From: Annona cherimola
Taxonomy: Eukaryota; Streptophyta; Magnoliopsida; Magnoliales; Annonaceae
Assembly: GCA_030490835.1 (NCBI GenBank)
Contig: CM059977.1
Location: forward strand, 21,867,335-21,931,334
Length of the DNA stretch: 64,000 nt
Reading direction: 5' to 3'
In this document: positions 34,930 through 44,700 of the stretch, one piece after another
How the letters are laid out: every line of letters begins with the position of its first letter
Numbering within the stretch: the first letter of the stretch is position 1
Translations under genes and position numbers: made by a program
The notes under the pieces: model-generated
What the model saw: the letters and a program-made list of their open reading frames with translations, nothing else
The model's database searches: none
What the model was told of the DNA's origin: nothing

Positions 34930-35510
34930 TAAAAAGGGTTTGAGCCCAACTGGGCTTGTTGGGGGATTTTTGAGCCATCTTGGGCTTTTTGGAGATTTTT
35001 GAGCTATCTCAAGTTTTTTGGAGATTTTTGAGCTATCTCGGGCTTTTTGGAGGGTTGTTAGCCATTTTGGGCTTTTTATAGAGTTTTGGGCCATCATAGG
35101 TTTTTTGAAGGGTTTTTGAGCCAGCTTGGGCTTTTTGAAAAGTTTTGAGCCAACTTGGGCTTTTTGGGAGATTTTTGGGCTATCTCAAGCTTTTTGGAGA
35201 TTTTTGGGCCATCTCGGGCTTTTTGGAGGGTTGTTAGCCATCTTGGACTTTTTGTAGAGTTTTGGGCCATCATGGGCTTTTTGAAGGGTTTTTGAGCCAG
35301 CTTGGGCTTTTTGGAGGGTTTTAAGCCAACTTGGGCTTTTTGGGAGATTTTTGGGCTATCTCAAGCTTTTTGGAGATTTTTGGGCCATCTTGGGCTTTTT
35401 GTAGATTTTTGAGCTATCTCAAGCTTTTTGGAGATTTTTGGGCCATCATGGGCCTTTTGGAAAATTTTGAGCCAGCTTGGGCTTTTTGGAGGGTTTTGGC
35501 TCGGATTGAG
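34930..35510 (-). repeat. About 30-bp tandem repeat in the LTR, near 20 diverged units
   Basis: Units of the form TTGGGCTTTTTGGAGATTTT followed by a GGGCCATC or GAGCTATC variant fill about 580 bp. Second LTR: 51925-52505. Confidence 0.85.
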
Positions 35511-35552
35511 CGAAGAAGTCGTCATCATCATTTTTTTTTTTTTTTTTTTTTG

Positions 35553-35584
<32 letters not shown>

Positions 35585-35694
35585 TTATATAATCTTAGAA
35601 GTCAAAATCTTTTTTTTGGATGCCTTTGAATATATATGTATATTCTGATATATTTTTATAGAAAATACATATATATTTATTTTTATTTTCAAAA

Positions 35695-36500
35695 GAGGGA
35701 AAATATACTTAACCCGTGTGTCAATTCAACCCGCCAGTCGGGGAGTATCCACATTGGGAAAAGTAGTTTTTGAAAATAATATATATGTATATATATATTT
35801 ATATATAAATAATATACATATATATATTTTTATAGGAGAAAATATACTTAACCCGTGTGTCAATTCAACCCGCCAGTCGGGGAGTATCCACGTTGGGAAA
35901 AGTGGTTTTTGAAAATAATATATATGTGTATATATATTTATATATAAATAATATACATATATATATTTTTATAGGAGAAAATATACTTAACCCGTGTGTC
36001 AATTCAACCCGCCAGTCGGGGAGTATCCACGTTGGGAAAAGTGGTTTTTGAAAATAATATATATGTATATATATTTATATATTTATAATATACACATATG
36101 TATATTTAAAGGATAAAATATACTTAACCCGGGTGTCAATTCAACCCGCCAGTCGGGGAGTATCCACGTTGGGAAAAGTAGTTTTTGAAAATAATATATG
36201 TATATATTTATATATATATAATATACACATATATATTTTTTATTTTATTTTTAAAAGGGTAAAATATACTTAACCCGTGTGTCAATTCAACCCGCCAGTC
36301 GGGGAGTATCCACGTTGGGAAAAGTAGTTTTCGAAAATAATATATATGTATATATATATATAATATACACATATATATTTTTAAAGGAGAAAATATACTT
36401 AACCCGTGTGTCAATTCAACCCGCCAGTCGGGGAGTATCCACGTTGGGAAAAGTAGTTTTTGAAAATAATATATATGTATATATATATATATATAATATA
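35695..36500 (-). repeat. About 140-bp tandem repeat in the LTR, six units
   Basis: Each unit has a conserved core (TACTTAACCCG, TCAATTCAACCCGCCAGTCG, GGGAGTATCCACGTTGGGAA) and a variable AT-microsatellite linker. Second LTR: 52690-53496. The conserved core with AT linkers looks like a satellite monomer seed. Confidence 0.9.
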
Positions 36501-36672
36501 CAAAGAAGAAACTCTCTCTCTCTCTCTCTTTTTTTTTTTTTAACTAAAAGAAAAAAAAAAGAAAAATCTGGAGAACTCACACTCTCTTCTTTGAGCGCTG
36601 GAGAGCTCAAAGTTCTCTCCCTCGCTGTCTCGTTGTCGTCCTCGTTGTTTTTGAATGAAGGGCCGAATGCGC

Positions 36673-36681
36673 CTATTTATA
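36673..36681 (-). promoter_or_regulatory. TATA box of the 3' LTR
   Basis: The minus strand reads CTTATAAATAGGCGC, a strong plant TATA box, preceded directly by the GTTCCGCG array. The equivalent in the 5' LTR (53669-53677) should drive the element RNA. Confidence 0.75.
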
Positions 36682-36703
36682 AGTTTTCTGCCGGCTTGGG
36701 TGA

Positions 36704-36867
36704 GTTCCGCGGAACTTCGTTGCTTGGGCGCCAAGCTACACTTGCGCGGAACCGGATTCACGCGGAACCGCTTCCCCGCGGAACTGCACGCGGAACTACA
36801 CGCGGAACTGCACCGGAAACGCTTTCCCGCGGAACTGCTTTCGCGTAGAGCACATCTCCGCGGAATA
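36704..36867 (-). promoter_or_regulatory. Array of GTTCCGCG octamers upstream of the TATA box
   Basis: CGCGGAAC on the plus strand (GTTCCGCG on the element strand) occurs seven times with one CGCGGAAT variant in about 165 bp, ending about 25 bp before the TATA box. The copy at 36704-36715 is a perfect palindrome, GTTCCGCGGAAC. A TTTCCCGC (E2F-type) word also lies near 36815. Regular spacing just upstream of a core promoter suggests a transcription-factor array; the factor is unknown. Confidence 0.6.
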
Positions 36868-37091
36868 TTCTTCTCCCCAGCTGATTGTCTTCGGTACGCC
36901 TGAGCCAGGCCAATCGAGTTCTGAGATCGGTCGACGAGGTGTCGAGAAAACTCAAGTCCCCAAAGCTCGAGCCCGTCGATGAAAGCGAAATGGGTCGGAA
37001 TGTGCTGGCCGCGATTTCAATGGACCCGAATCAGAGCTTGAAGATCTGCTCGTCGTCCGGCTCTTTCCACTCCACCGTCAGCCTTACGCCG

Positions 37092-37600
37092 TTAGCAAGC
37101 GCGAGCACAGAGGGCGACGCCGGCGCGGAGGTCTTTGTCATTTTTGGAGCCGCCGCTGCCATTGAACTGGATAACAGCGAGAGAATAGAGAGCCGGGGCG
37201 AGGGAACCGATTACCGTTTTAGCCATCAGCGATGCGCTGCTTCCTCGGTTTTGTAAGCAGTAGAATCGGATCATGCCGAGAGTATAACAGGCCTCAATGT
37301 TGCCAGCATCGGCGCAGAGCTTCAAAAACCGGTGAGCGGAATCAGTCCAGTTTTTTTTTTTTTTTTTTTTTTTTTTTAGCGCTCACAGCCAACGATTTTA
37401 GAGAAGCTCTCTGTAAAACAAGAGGATGCAACCCCAACCCATTCAGCCTCTTGCTGACGAAATCTGAAGGAGAAGCAGCGAAAGAACTGAGCTTGCAGAG
37501 GATGCAGACGACGAGATCATCCGGCAACCCGTCGAAGAAATCGGATTGTCTGGAAACCTCCGGAGCCGACTTCTGCCGTTTCCGCTCCAAGTCCTCGGCC
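37092..37600 (-). pseudogene. Captured fragment of an F-box/MYND protein gene (At1g67340-like), 3' LTR copy
   Basis: The minus strand encodes the F-box (FFDGLPDDLVVCILCKLSS), KRLNGLGLHPLVL, then a poly(A) tract at 37353-37378. It continues with NWTDSAHRFLKLCADAGN, EACYTLGMIRFYCLQNRG, APALYSLAVIQFNGSGG and DLRAGVALCARA, and then stops. This is the F-box plus Sel1-like core of a plant family whose members also end in a MYND finger, missing here. The family acts in SCF ubiquitin ligases. The A tract breaks the frame in this copy. Sequence is GC-rich compared with the surrounding retrotransposon. Confidence 0.85.
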
Positions 37601-37655
37601 TCTCCGATGAAGTATCCCTTCCTCTTCGTTTTTGTTGGGCTGTGCATGCGGCCGT

Positions 37656-37802
37656 GCAAAGCAGGCTTTGTATGCATCCAACATCTGCAGCTATGCGCAG
37701 GGGATGAATCAGCAGAACCGGTGGCTGGCGAACCTGCTGGTGGACCCGGAGTTTGCAAGGGAGATAGTGCAGCGGCAGGCGGCCTGGCGGCGGGCAGTGG
37801 GC
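37656..37802 (+). pseudogene. Captured fragment of 6-phosphogluconate dehydrogenase, 3' LTR copy
   Basis: The plus strand encodes AKQALYASNICSYAQGMN, then LANLLVDPEFAREIVQRQAA and WRRAVG. These are two separated segments of 6PGDH, an oxidative pentose phosphate enzyme, joined by an internal deletion. Orientation is antisense to the element. Only about 50 codons survive, so no enzyme can be made. Confidence 0.85.
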
Positions 37803-37895
37803 TTCTCCAGCAGCACGTGCTTCTTCTTCTCCTTTTTCAGCTTCTTCATCGGCCTTTGTTGCGGCAATTTTCTTGTTTCCATTATCTTCTTCTCC

Positions 37896-38044
37896 CTCCT
37901 CCTCTACCTGGAGATAATTGAGAAAACCGACTCCAAGGGCCGCGTCCTCCCGGAGATGATCCTCATCTGCCAGAACCTCCGCAACAACCTCCAGCACCCC
38001 AACGAATACATTCGCGGCGTCACGCTCCGGTTCCTCTGCCGCAG
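37896..38044 (+). pseudogene. Captured fragment of coatomer subunit beta, 3' LTR copy
   Basis: The plus strand encodes LLLYLEIIEKTDSKGRVLPE, MILICQNLRNNLQHPNEYIR and GVTLRFLCR. This matches the conserved N-terminal adaptin-like repeat of COPI beta-COP, which coats Golgi vesicles. It is joined directly to the 6PGDH piece through about 90 bp of T-rich DNA. Confidence 0.88.
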
Positions 38045-38930
38045 ATGCACGCCTTGACGCGTTTGTCGAGGGGGTCGGTGACCCGCTTCGTCCGTACGAA
38101 AACCACCATCGGCTGGCCGCACTAACTCAGTTTCTGCTCCCCGCCGGCTTCCGAAGAGGCGGACGAACAAAACCGGTAGCACCCGGCTAAAGGGCTCTCA
38201 AAAGAGGCCAAAGAGGAGCTCAAATTACCCGACAACTTCGGCGGGTTTTTGCCGATGGGTACATCGTTGCTGAACGACTTTCTCGACTTCCAAGTTCCAG
38301 CTCGGAGCTTCTTCGATGATGTGTCAACGAGTAACTTTTTGGGGAGGAAATTTGGTCGGCATTGAGGCTCGGACTTCAGAAGCAGAGTATTAAGGACGTG
38401 CAGAAGGTGCGAGACGGGGCTAGCGCTGGACGCGGCGATCTGCTGCGGCGGCGGCAAGCTGCAATATCTGGCGATCTGGACGAGGACGACGGCGCTGTCC
38501 ATTGCTGCCGGAGAAGACGGAGGCGGCTTCTGGCTGGAATGGGCTTGAGCCAGGAAATCATCCACGTCGTCGGCGCCGATTTTAGCAAGCTAAAATCTGT
38601 GAGAGTCCGTTCGGAATCTGCTGCTGCTACCCCTGCTCCTCCTCCAGTTCCGACAGCGGAAGCAACGAAGACGGCTCGGACCGCTGCTGCAGCTGCAGCA
38701 GCTACAAGAGAAGCCACGAGGGAAGAGACTATTACGCCGCCGACGGCGGCGGCAGCGGCCGAAAGTGTGCTGACGCGATCGAGATCGGATGGATTGCTAA
38801 TTTTCCTGCCGGCCGCCGAACGCAACGGCAGTGCTGTAACTCTGCGGCAATCGAAATCGGCTCCTTCAGCATTGTGCGGATCCCGACGGCAGAAGGTAAC
38901 TTCCGGTGACAGCCAGCACGGAGGCGGCAT
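38045..38930. other. GC-rich LTR segment with unidentified, probably captured, coding DNA
   Basis: Long open frames exist on both strands (38122-38565 and 38376-39005 minus; 38362 onward plus), as expected of GC-rich coding DNA. A plus-strand stretch near 38215-38330 (ELKLPDNFGGFLPMGTSLLN, then DFLDFQVPARSFFDDV) looks protein-like, but I cannot name it. The 6-bp difference between LTRs lies at about 38750 in a GCG-repeat. Confidence 0.45.
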
Positions 38931-38935
38931 AGCAG

Positions 38936-39478
38936 GAAGTAGGGATGGCAAGGGTCCGGAGAGGGATGATAGCGTCTTCAAGATTAAAGATTTAAGTATG
39001 GGCAAGGAGTTCGTGGTGAATGAGTTGAGAGACGATGGATCACTGAATCAGCTGCGCGACCCGCAAACGGGGAAGCAGCTGACTTTGGAGGAATTCAAGA
39101 AGTGCATGGGCCACTCTCCCGTCGTCACGGAGCTAATGCGGCGAGCGAACAGCGAGAAGCAAGCCGAGGGCAGCAGCGGCAAGGCTTCATCGATGGCCCG
39201 CAAATCAGCCAAGAAACAGAGCTGGTTGAAGAACATAAGGGGAGTGGCCAACTCGGTGTCTGAACTGATTGGCGAGTGGGAGAAAGATAATCCTCTTTTG
39301 GGAAGGTCCGGCCGCCATGCAACTGCCTGCCCACCAAATGATTGGATGAAGGTCCATCATTATGTGCCAGGAGATCCAGGCACACCAAGGCTCCATCTGG
39401 ACTATCCGTTTCAGCCCCAATGCCCGCTATCTTGCAAGTGCAGGTGAAGACCGGGTAGTCCATGTTTGGCAAGTCATC
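38936..39478 (+). pseudogene. Captured fragment of a plant WD40-repeat (WDR44-like) gene, 3' LTR copy
   Basis: The plus strand encodes VFKIKDLSMGKEFVVNE, GKQLTLEEFKKCMGHSPVV, SWLKNIRGVANSVS and NDWMKVHHY. After a frameshift near 39370 it gives CQEIQAHQGSIWTIRFSPNA and RYLASAGEDRVVHVWQV, the first WD repeat. This order is that of a plant WD40 family resembling animal WDR44. Later propellers are missing, so no folded beta-propeller can form. It is antisense to the element. Confidence 0.85.
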
Positions 39479-39539
39479 GATTCCAATGACCAGCCTTTAG
39501 CCATTTCTGAAGAATTTTACCAGTCCGTCTCAATGACTG

Positions 39540-39800
39540 GCGGTGGCCGGAGGGGCTGTGCGGCAGCGAAGCTTGGGGCTTGAGACGGGCTTAGGTTGTA
39601 CGCGTGGAGTAGGTGGATTGGAGCTCGCTGAGGAGAAGAAGCTGGTGCAGCTTCTGGTACTTGGGGTTGCCGTCGGGTTCGAGCTCTGTTTCTCCGGCTC
39701 AGGTGGGTTTCGACGAATTGACGCACAGAAGGCATTTCGCCAACCAGTTCCCATTTTTCGAACTATCTCCTTTGCTTCTCTTTTCGCAGGTCCCCCCCCA
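39540..39800. other. GC-rich LTR end segment, unidentified, before a poly(A) tract
   Basis: Open on both strands without a family I recognise. It ends at a T run on the plus strand (39805-39830). Confidence 0.35.
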
Positions 39801-39801
39801 C

Positions 39802-39834
<33 letters not shown>

Positions 39835-39877
39835 ATGAAAAATCATATAATTTCCTAGATCAAAATATATCTCATCA

Positions 39878-39891
39878 AATGCCCCCTCAGG
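39878..39891 (-). other. Polypurine tract of the Tat-like element
   Basis: The minus strand CCTGAGGGGGCATT abuts the 3' LTR start TGATGAG. Confidence 0.8.
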
Positions 39892-39949
39892 AATTATGCC
39901 GTCGTGGGCTACTCGTAAAGGCGTTATTCCTGACATGTTATGCAGTAGG

Positions 39950-39986
<37 letters not shown>

Positions 39987-40100
39987 AAGTATCACTCCAC
40001 GGCTTAATGGGTTTCATTCAGTGCCTAGGTCGTATATATATATATATATATATATATATTTTATTTTATTTTATTTTTATGGGTCATATATATATATATC
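39892..40100. other. 3' non-coding spacer with long poly(A) tract and AT microsatellite
   Basis: A T run of about 35 on the plus strand at 39951-39985 is A on the element strand, followed by TA repeats at 40034-40060 and 40087-40099. No gene was recognised. Confidence 0.6.
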
Positions 40101-40336
40101 ACAATTCTTTCTCTCAGGCAAAACGCAGAGAAGAAACTGAGGGGCTCCTGGAAGCTTTGACTAAATGATTTCGAACATCTTGTCGACCCTAACAGTAGGT
40201 GGAGCACGCCTAAATTGAGGATTCTCTTCAAATGGTTCTGCAATGACAATGTCTTTCATCGCCCCACATTTGTGCAGATCACGAGCAAGAGACCGAACAT
40301 CGCAGCGAGCAGAAAAGTTTTCAATAGCCCATCTCT

Positions 40337-40370
<34 letters not shown>

Positions 40371-41580
40371 AGGATCCACAAGTTTCTTATCGTTGAAATT
40401 TCATCGACCATTTCTAGGAAAGAATTCATCATTGCCAACTTTTAACTTTGGTGCATTCGAGACACGGCCTTCTTCTTGATTGAAGTTACCATTGATCGAG
40501 ACACCGCATGCCTTCAACATGTCATCAGCACCATAGTTGCTGCTTCTTAATGCATTACTTAAAGTTTGCATCCCTTCTTGTGGTTTCTGTCGTGATTTTT
40601 CAACCAGTGTTGATCTTTGCAAAGTTGACAGAGATTTAGTATACCTTTGCAATGAAACCAGAGAGCAGAGCTCGACAGGATAGTAAGTGGGGTGTTTTGG
40701 CTTTCCAATCTAAGCTCAATGTGCCGATAGTTAACAGAATAATCTCAATGGTTTGAGATGGGCTATCGCCTCTTCCATTTTTCTGTTTCACAGTAAACAT
40801 TTGCTGGTTGCATGGAAGCTCACTTAGCCCTACAATTTTAAACTCCATACTTGAGGGTCTTGTTTTCACCCTCAGATTCTTCAGAGTTCTCTTTGCCTTT
40901 CCCCAATCAATTTCACCATGATTTCTAACATTTTGATTAGCCATCAGAAATCCATCAACAGGGCCAGGCCTTATAATCATTGTAGTAGACACATCAATAT
41001 TTAGAGACAAGCCCCCCCTTGACTGGTTCGGAAGCTAGAATGAAAACCACGACAACCCAAAACTCCACCTCCAATGTCAACAAAGTTACTAGGATCATTA
41101 TGAAAAAAATGACTGCCGAACCAGAAGGCAACCCTGCTTTGCAGCATGCTGCCTTAGGATTATATCTAGAACCCTTAAGGCTTCTTGAGAACTCTAGGAA
41201 TCGTGTCTTCGCAGAGCGTTTGCAATAACTTTCATTGGAATTTTGGCAGCAAAACGTATCTCAACTTTGAAAGTCTTGGTCTGATACGATCGCCTTTCCC
41301 ATTTCCGATCTCCCTCCCCGGGGCTGTTACTACCATGAGGGCTACTATTCCCACTAACTTTGTTTGAGGACACGTCTTCAAGCACAACACTGAATTCAAA
41401 ATTCTATTGTGGAAGACCCCCCACTGTAAACAAGCTCTTCTCACCATCATAAGTGAAATACTTTCCCTGAAATCTGGTGAACTCTATCCATGATCTTTCT
41501 TTTGATACCTTTGCCATTAATAGGTTTACCATCTTCATAAGACAGAGAAACCTTTCCGCCCAGTGACAAACCTTGCCACT
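40101..41580 (-). pseudogene. AGO4-like: Captured ARGONAUTE4-clade fragment (N, PAZ, L2 regions), spliced form
   Basis: On the element strand, in order: YEDGKPINGKG, FTYDGEKSLFTVGGLPQ, EFSVVLEDVSSNK, SYQTKTFKVEIRFAAKIPM, VLDIILRQHAAKQGC, NFVDIGGGVLGCRGFHSSF, SLNIDVSTTMIIRPGPV, WGKAKRTLKNLRVKT, EFKIVGLSELPCNQQMFT, then GKPKHPTYYPVELC, RYTKSLSTLQR, GVSINGNFNQEEGRV, FSARCDVRSL, ENPQFRRAPP and SKLPGAPQFLLCVLPERKN. This is the N domain through PAZ and L2 to the edge of MID in AGO4/6/9-type proteins; the PIWI slicer domain is absent. AGO4 genes have many introns, yet about 1.45 kb runs without one, so capture was from mRNA. Frameshifts, a TAG and a T run at 40340-40370 prevent a full protein. It is sense to the element RNA. 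Confidence 0.92.
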
Positions 41581-41595
41581 GGAACTCGATTCATT

Positions 41596-41598
<3 letters not shown>

Positions 41599-41629
<31 letters not shown>

Positions 41630-41796
41630 ACAACTCCCTTAGTTGTCGAAATATCTGATGATGATGCTCATGGCGGGGAGAATTTGACATTGATAGAGCC
41701 GTTACCTGTTTCTCCTGCTGATGTAGTGAACTCTATTCGAGTTTTGAAGGAGTCCCTTCCTTCTACAAGAGAGGCTATAGAGATTCTTTTGTAGTT
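41599..41796. other. Poly(A) tract and short unidentified segment between AGO fragment and pol
   Basis: A T run of about 28 at 41599-41627 (A on the element strand) borders the AGO piece. Then about 50 plus-strand codons are open (VVEISDDDAHGG, IEPLPVSPADVVNSIRVLKE). I do not recognise them; they may be another captured piece. Confidence 0.35.
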
Positions 41797-44700
41797 TCAT
41801 GGATAGTATCTTTTTAAGTAATTCCCATTCACGGTTGCTTTCATTTGATTTCCGCAATTAACAACTTCATATGTGCCATTGCCATGGACCCTCTCAATGA
41901 TGTAAGGCCCTTCCCATTTAGGCTCGAATTTGCCGGTAAGTTTGCCCCCGGCCATAAGCTCTGTGCGTAGCTTTAGCACTAAATCTCCTCTTTTGAATGA
42001 GCGATGCCTCACGACTTTATTGTACGCTTCGACCATTCGAGCTTGATATAGTTCGATTCGTTGCCGTGCTTGAACTCGCTTTTCATCTAGTGCCTCGAGC
42101 TCGTCGAAGCGAAGTTTGGCTTGTTGTTCAGTAGTTGACCCAGAATGGATGGCAACCCTTAAAGATGCTAACTGAATTTCCACTGGTAAAACCGCTTCCG
42201 TGCCAAAGAGCAATGAATATGGTGTTGCTCCCGTTGCAGTTCGATGTGTGGTTCTGTAAGCCCACAATGCTTCGGGTAACCTCTCGTGCCAATCACGCTT
42301 ATTTTTCATAGTGGTCCTTTTGAGGATTCGAATGATATTTTTGTTAAACGCCTCTGCTTGACCATTCCCTTGTGGGTAATAGGGCGATGAGAATACTTGT
42401 TTGATTCCAAACTTTCGGCATAACTGATTTACTTTGTCATTTTTGAATGGTGTGCCATTATCTGAGGTGATTTGATATGGAACACCATAACGGTAGATGA
42501 TTTTGTGCTTGATAAATTCAACCACCTCTTGTGCTCGGACTCTCTTGTAAGCTTTAGCTTCTGCCCATTTGGAGAAATAATCCGTAGCGGCTAAAATATA
42601 CAGGTGTCCTCTAGATGATGACGGGTTTATTGGACCGACAATATCAAAGCCCCACCAAGAGAAGGGCCACGAAATAGGTGCTGGAGACATTACTGAAGCA
42701 GGAATATGATAAATATCTCCATGCATTTGGCAGGCTTCACAGGATTTTGCAAAGTTGATGGAGTCTTGAACCATTGTGGGCCAATAATAGCCCAACGTTT
42801 TGATCCTATGATAAAGACGACGTCCAGATTGGTGGGCGCCGCACTCGCTGGAGTGCGTCTCTTGAAGGACTTGACAGATATCATTCCCGTTAATACAGCG
42901 AAGCCAAAGCCCATCAAAAGCAATCCGATACAAACTATCTTGAAACACGGTATATCGCAAAACAGCCTTTCTCAGTGACTTCCTTGCACTTGGATCATCT
43001 GGTTCAATACCATATTCGAGGTAATTGATGATAGGGATGCGCCAATCATCATTGTTTGTAGTTACCTCGGATACGCACCGTCCAATTTGATTTACTTGGA
43101 GCTCTTCGTCATCTTCTAATCTTTGTACTCGAATTGTCATGTCATCAAGCTCATTGGAGGCAAGAATACTGGCCAACTTTGATAGTGCATCAGCAACTAT
43201 ATTTTCTGACCGAGGAACATGCTCAACCGAAACCATTTCGAACCTTGCTAATAAAGTTTGAGCTTTGTCATAATATTTTCGCAAATGGGGCTGGTGTACT
43301 TCGTATTGATTATTTAACTGTTTTATAACCAATTCAGAGTCCCCAAATATTCGCACAAATAAAATATCTGATTGCAGAAGAAGTTCCATGCCGATGAGTA
43401 AGGCCTCATACTCAGCTTCATTATTTGTTGTGCTTCTTCCAAGAAAGTAGGAGTGCGGGAATAAGTCTTTATGAGGGGAGACTACGACAATTCCAACACC
43501 AGCTCCGGATGGCTTTGAAGCGCCATCGAAATACATTTGCCACATTGGATCATCATTTGCATAGAAAACCTTCTCATCAGGTAGGTTTTCTAAGATGGGA
43601 AATTCTTCTTCAAGCGGATGGGCTGCTAGGAAATCTGCTAACACTTGTCCTTTCACTGCCTTTCGTGGCACATATTTGATATCAAACTCAGACAGCAGCA
43701 GTGACCATTTTGCTAGGCGTCCTGAAAGCATTGGTTTAGTGATTAGGAACTTGAGGGGATCGGCCTTTGATATAAGTATGATTTGATGCGCTAGGAAGTA
43801 ATGTCTTAGCTTTTGTGCCACAAAAACCAATGCTAGACAAATCTTCTCGATCGAGGAATAATTGCATTCAGCTTGCAATAATCGTCGACTGAGATAATAG
43901 GCGGCTTGTTCTTTGCCTTGGGCATTTTCTTGTGCGAGCAATGCCCCCAGTGATTGTGGGCTGGCAGCGATATAAAGAATGAGCGGGTTTCCTCTTACTG
44001 GAGTTGTCAAAACAGGAGGATTTTGCAGCAATTCTTTAATGGCTTCGAAGGCCTGTTGGCATTTCGCGTCCCACTGGAAAGTCGTATCTTTTTTCATCAA
44101 CTTGTGAAAAGGCTGGCATCGGCCGGACAAGTTGGAGATGAAACGCCGGATATACGACAATTGGCCTTGCAGACTCCTAAGCTCTCTGAGATTTCGTGGA
44201 GGCGGCATATTTTGAATTGCTTCCGTTTTGAGTGGATCGACCTCGATTCCCCTTTGGCGGATTATGAACCCGAGGAATTTCCCAGATGATACTCCGAATG
44301 CGCATTTGAGAGGATTCATCTTGAGATCATACTTTCTTAGGCGCAAGAATACCGATCTCAAATCTTCTTTATGCTTATTGTGACCTTCAGACCTTACAAC
44401 CAGGTCATCGACATAGCACTCGACATGTTTGTGTAACATATCATGAAATATATTTTGCATAGCCCTTTGATAAGTTGCGCCAGCATTCTTAAGACCAAAA
44501 GGCATGACTTTGTAGCAAAAGACACCCATCGGTGTTCGAAATGCTGTTGCGGCTTCATCTGCTGGAGCCATCTTGATTTGATTATATCCCGAATATCCAT
44601 CCATAAAGGAGAACGTGTCGTACAGAGCTGTGCTGTCGATTAGCACATCAGTGAAAGGAAGAGGAAATTCATCTTTAGGGCATGCTTCGTTTAGATCTCG

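Larger units (their letters stand above)
34137..39877 (-). repeat. 3' LTR of the Tat-like element, 5741 bp
   Basis: On the minus strand it runs TGATGAGATA to CGGAACA. Order from its U3 side: poly(A) tract, unidentified GC-rich DNA, WD40 piece, more unidentified pieces, coatomer, 6PGDH and F-box pieces, then the GTTCCGCG array, TATA box and three blocks of tandem repeats. Judged by the TATA box, U3 covers about 36650-39877 and R-U5 the remainder. Confidence 0.95.

Noticed and set aside
35695..36500. Regularly spaced near-identical repeats resembling a CRISPR array
   Set aside because: The spacers are AT microsatellite, units are about 140 bp, the array lies in both LTRs of a plant retrotransposon, and no cas genes exist.
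38376..39005. 209-aa minus-strand ORF opposite the WD40 fragment
   Set aside because: It is an antisense shadow of GC-rich captured coding DNA; the plus strand has the recognisable protein.
39829..40440. ORFs with long Phe or Lys runs
   Set aside because: They arise from poly(T)/poly(A) tracts, not from coding selection.
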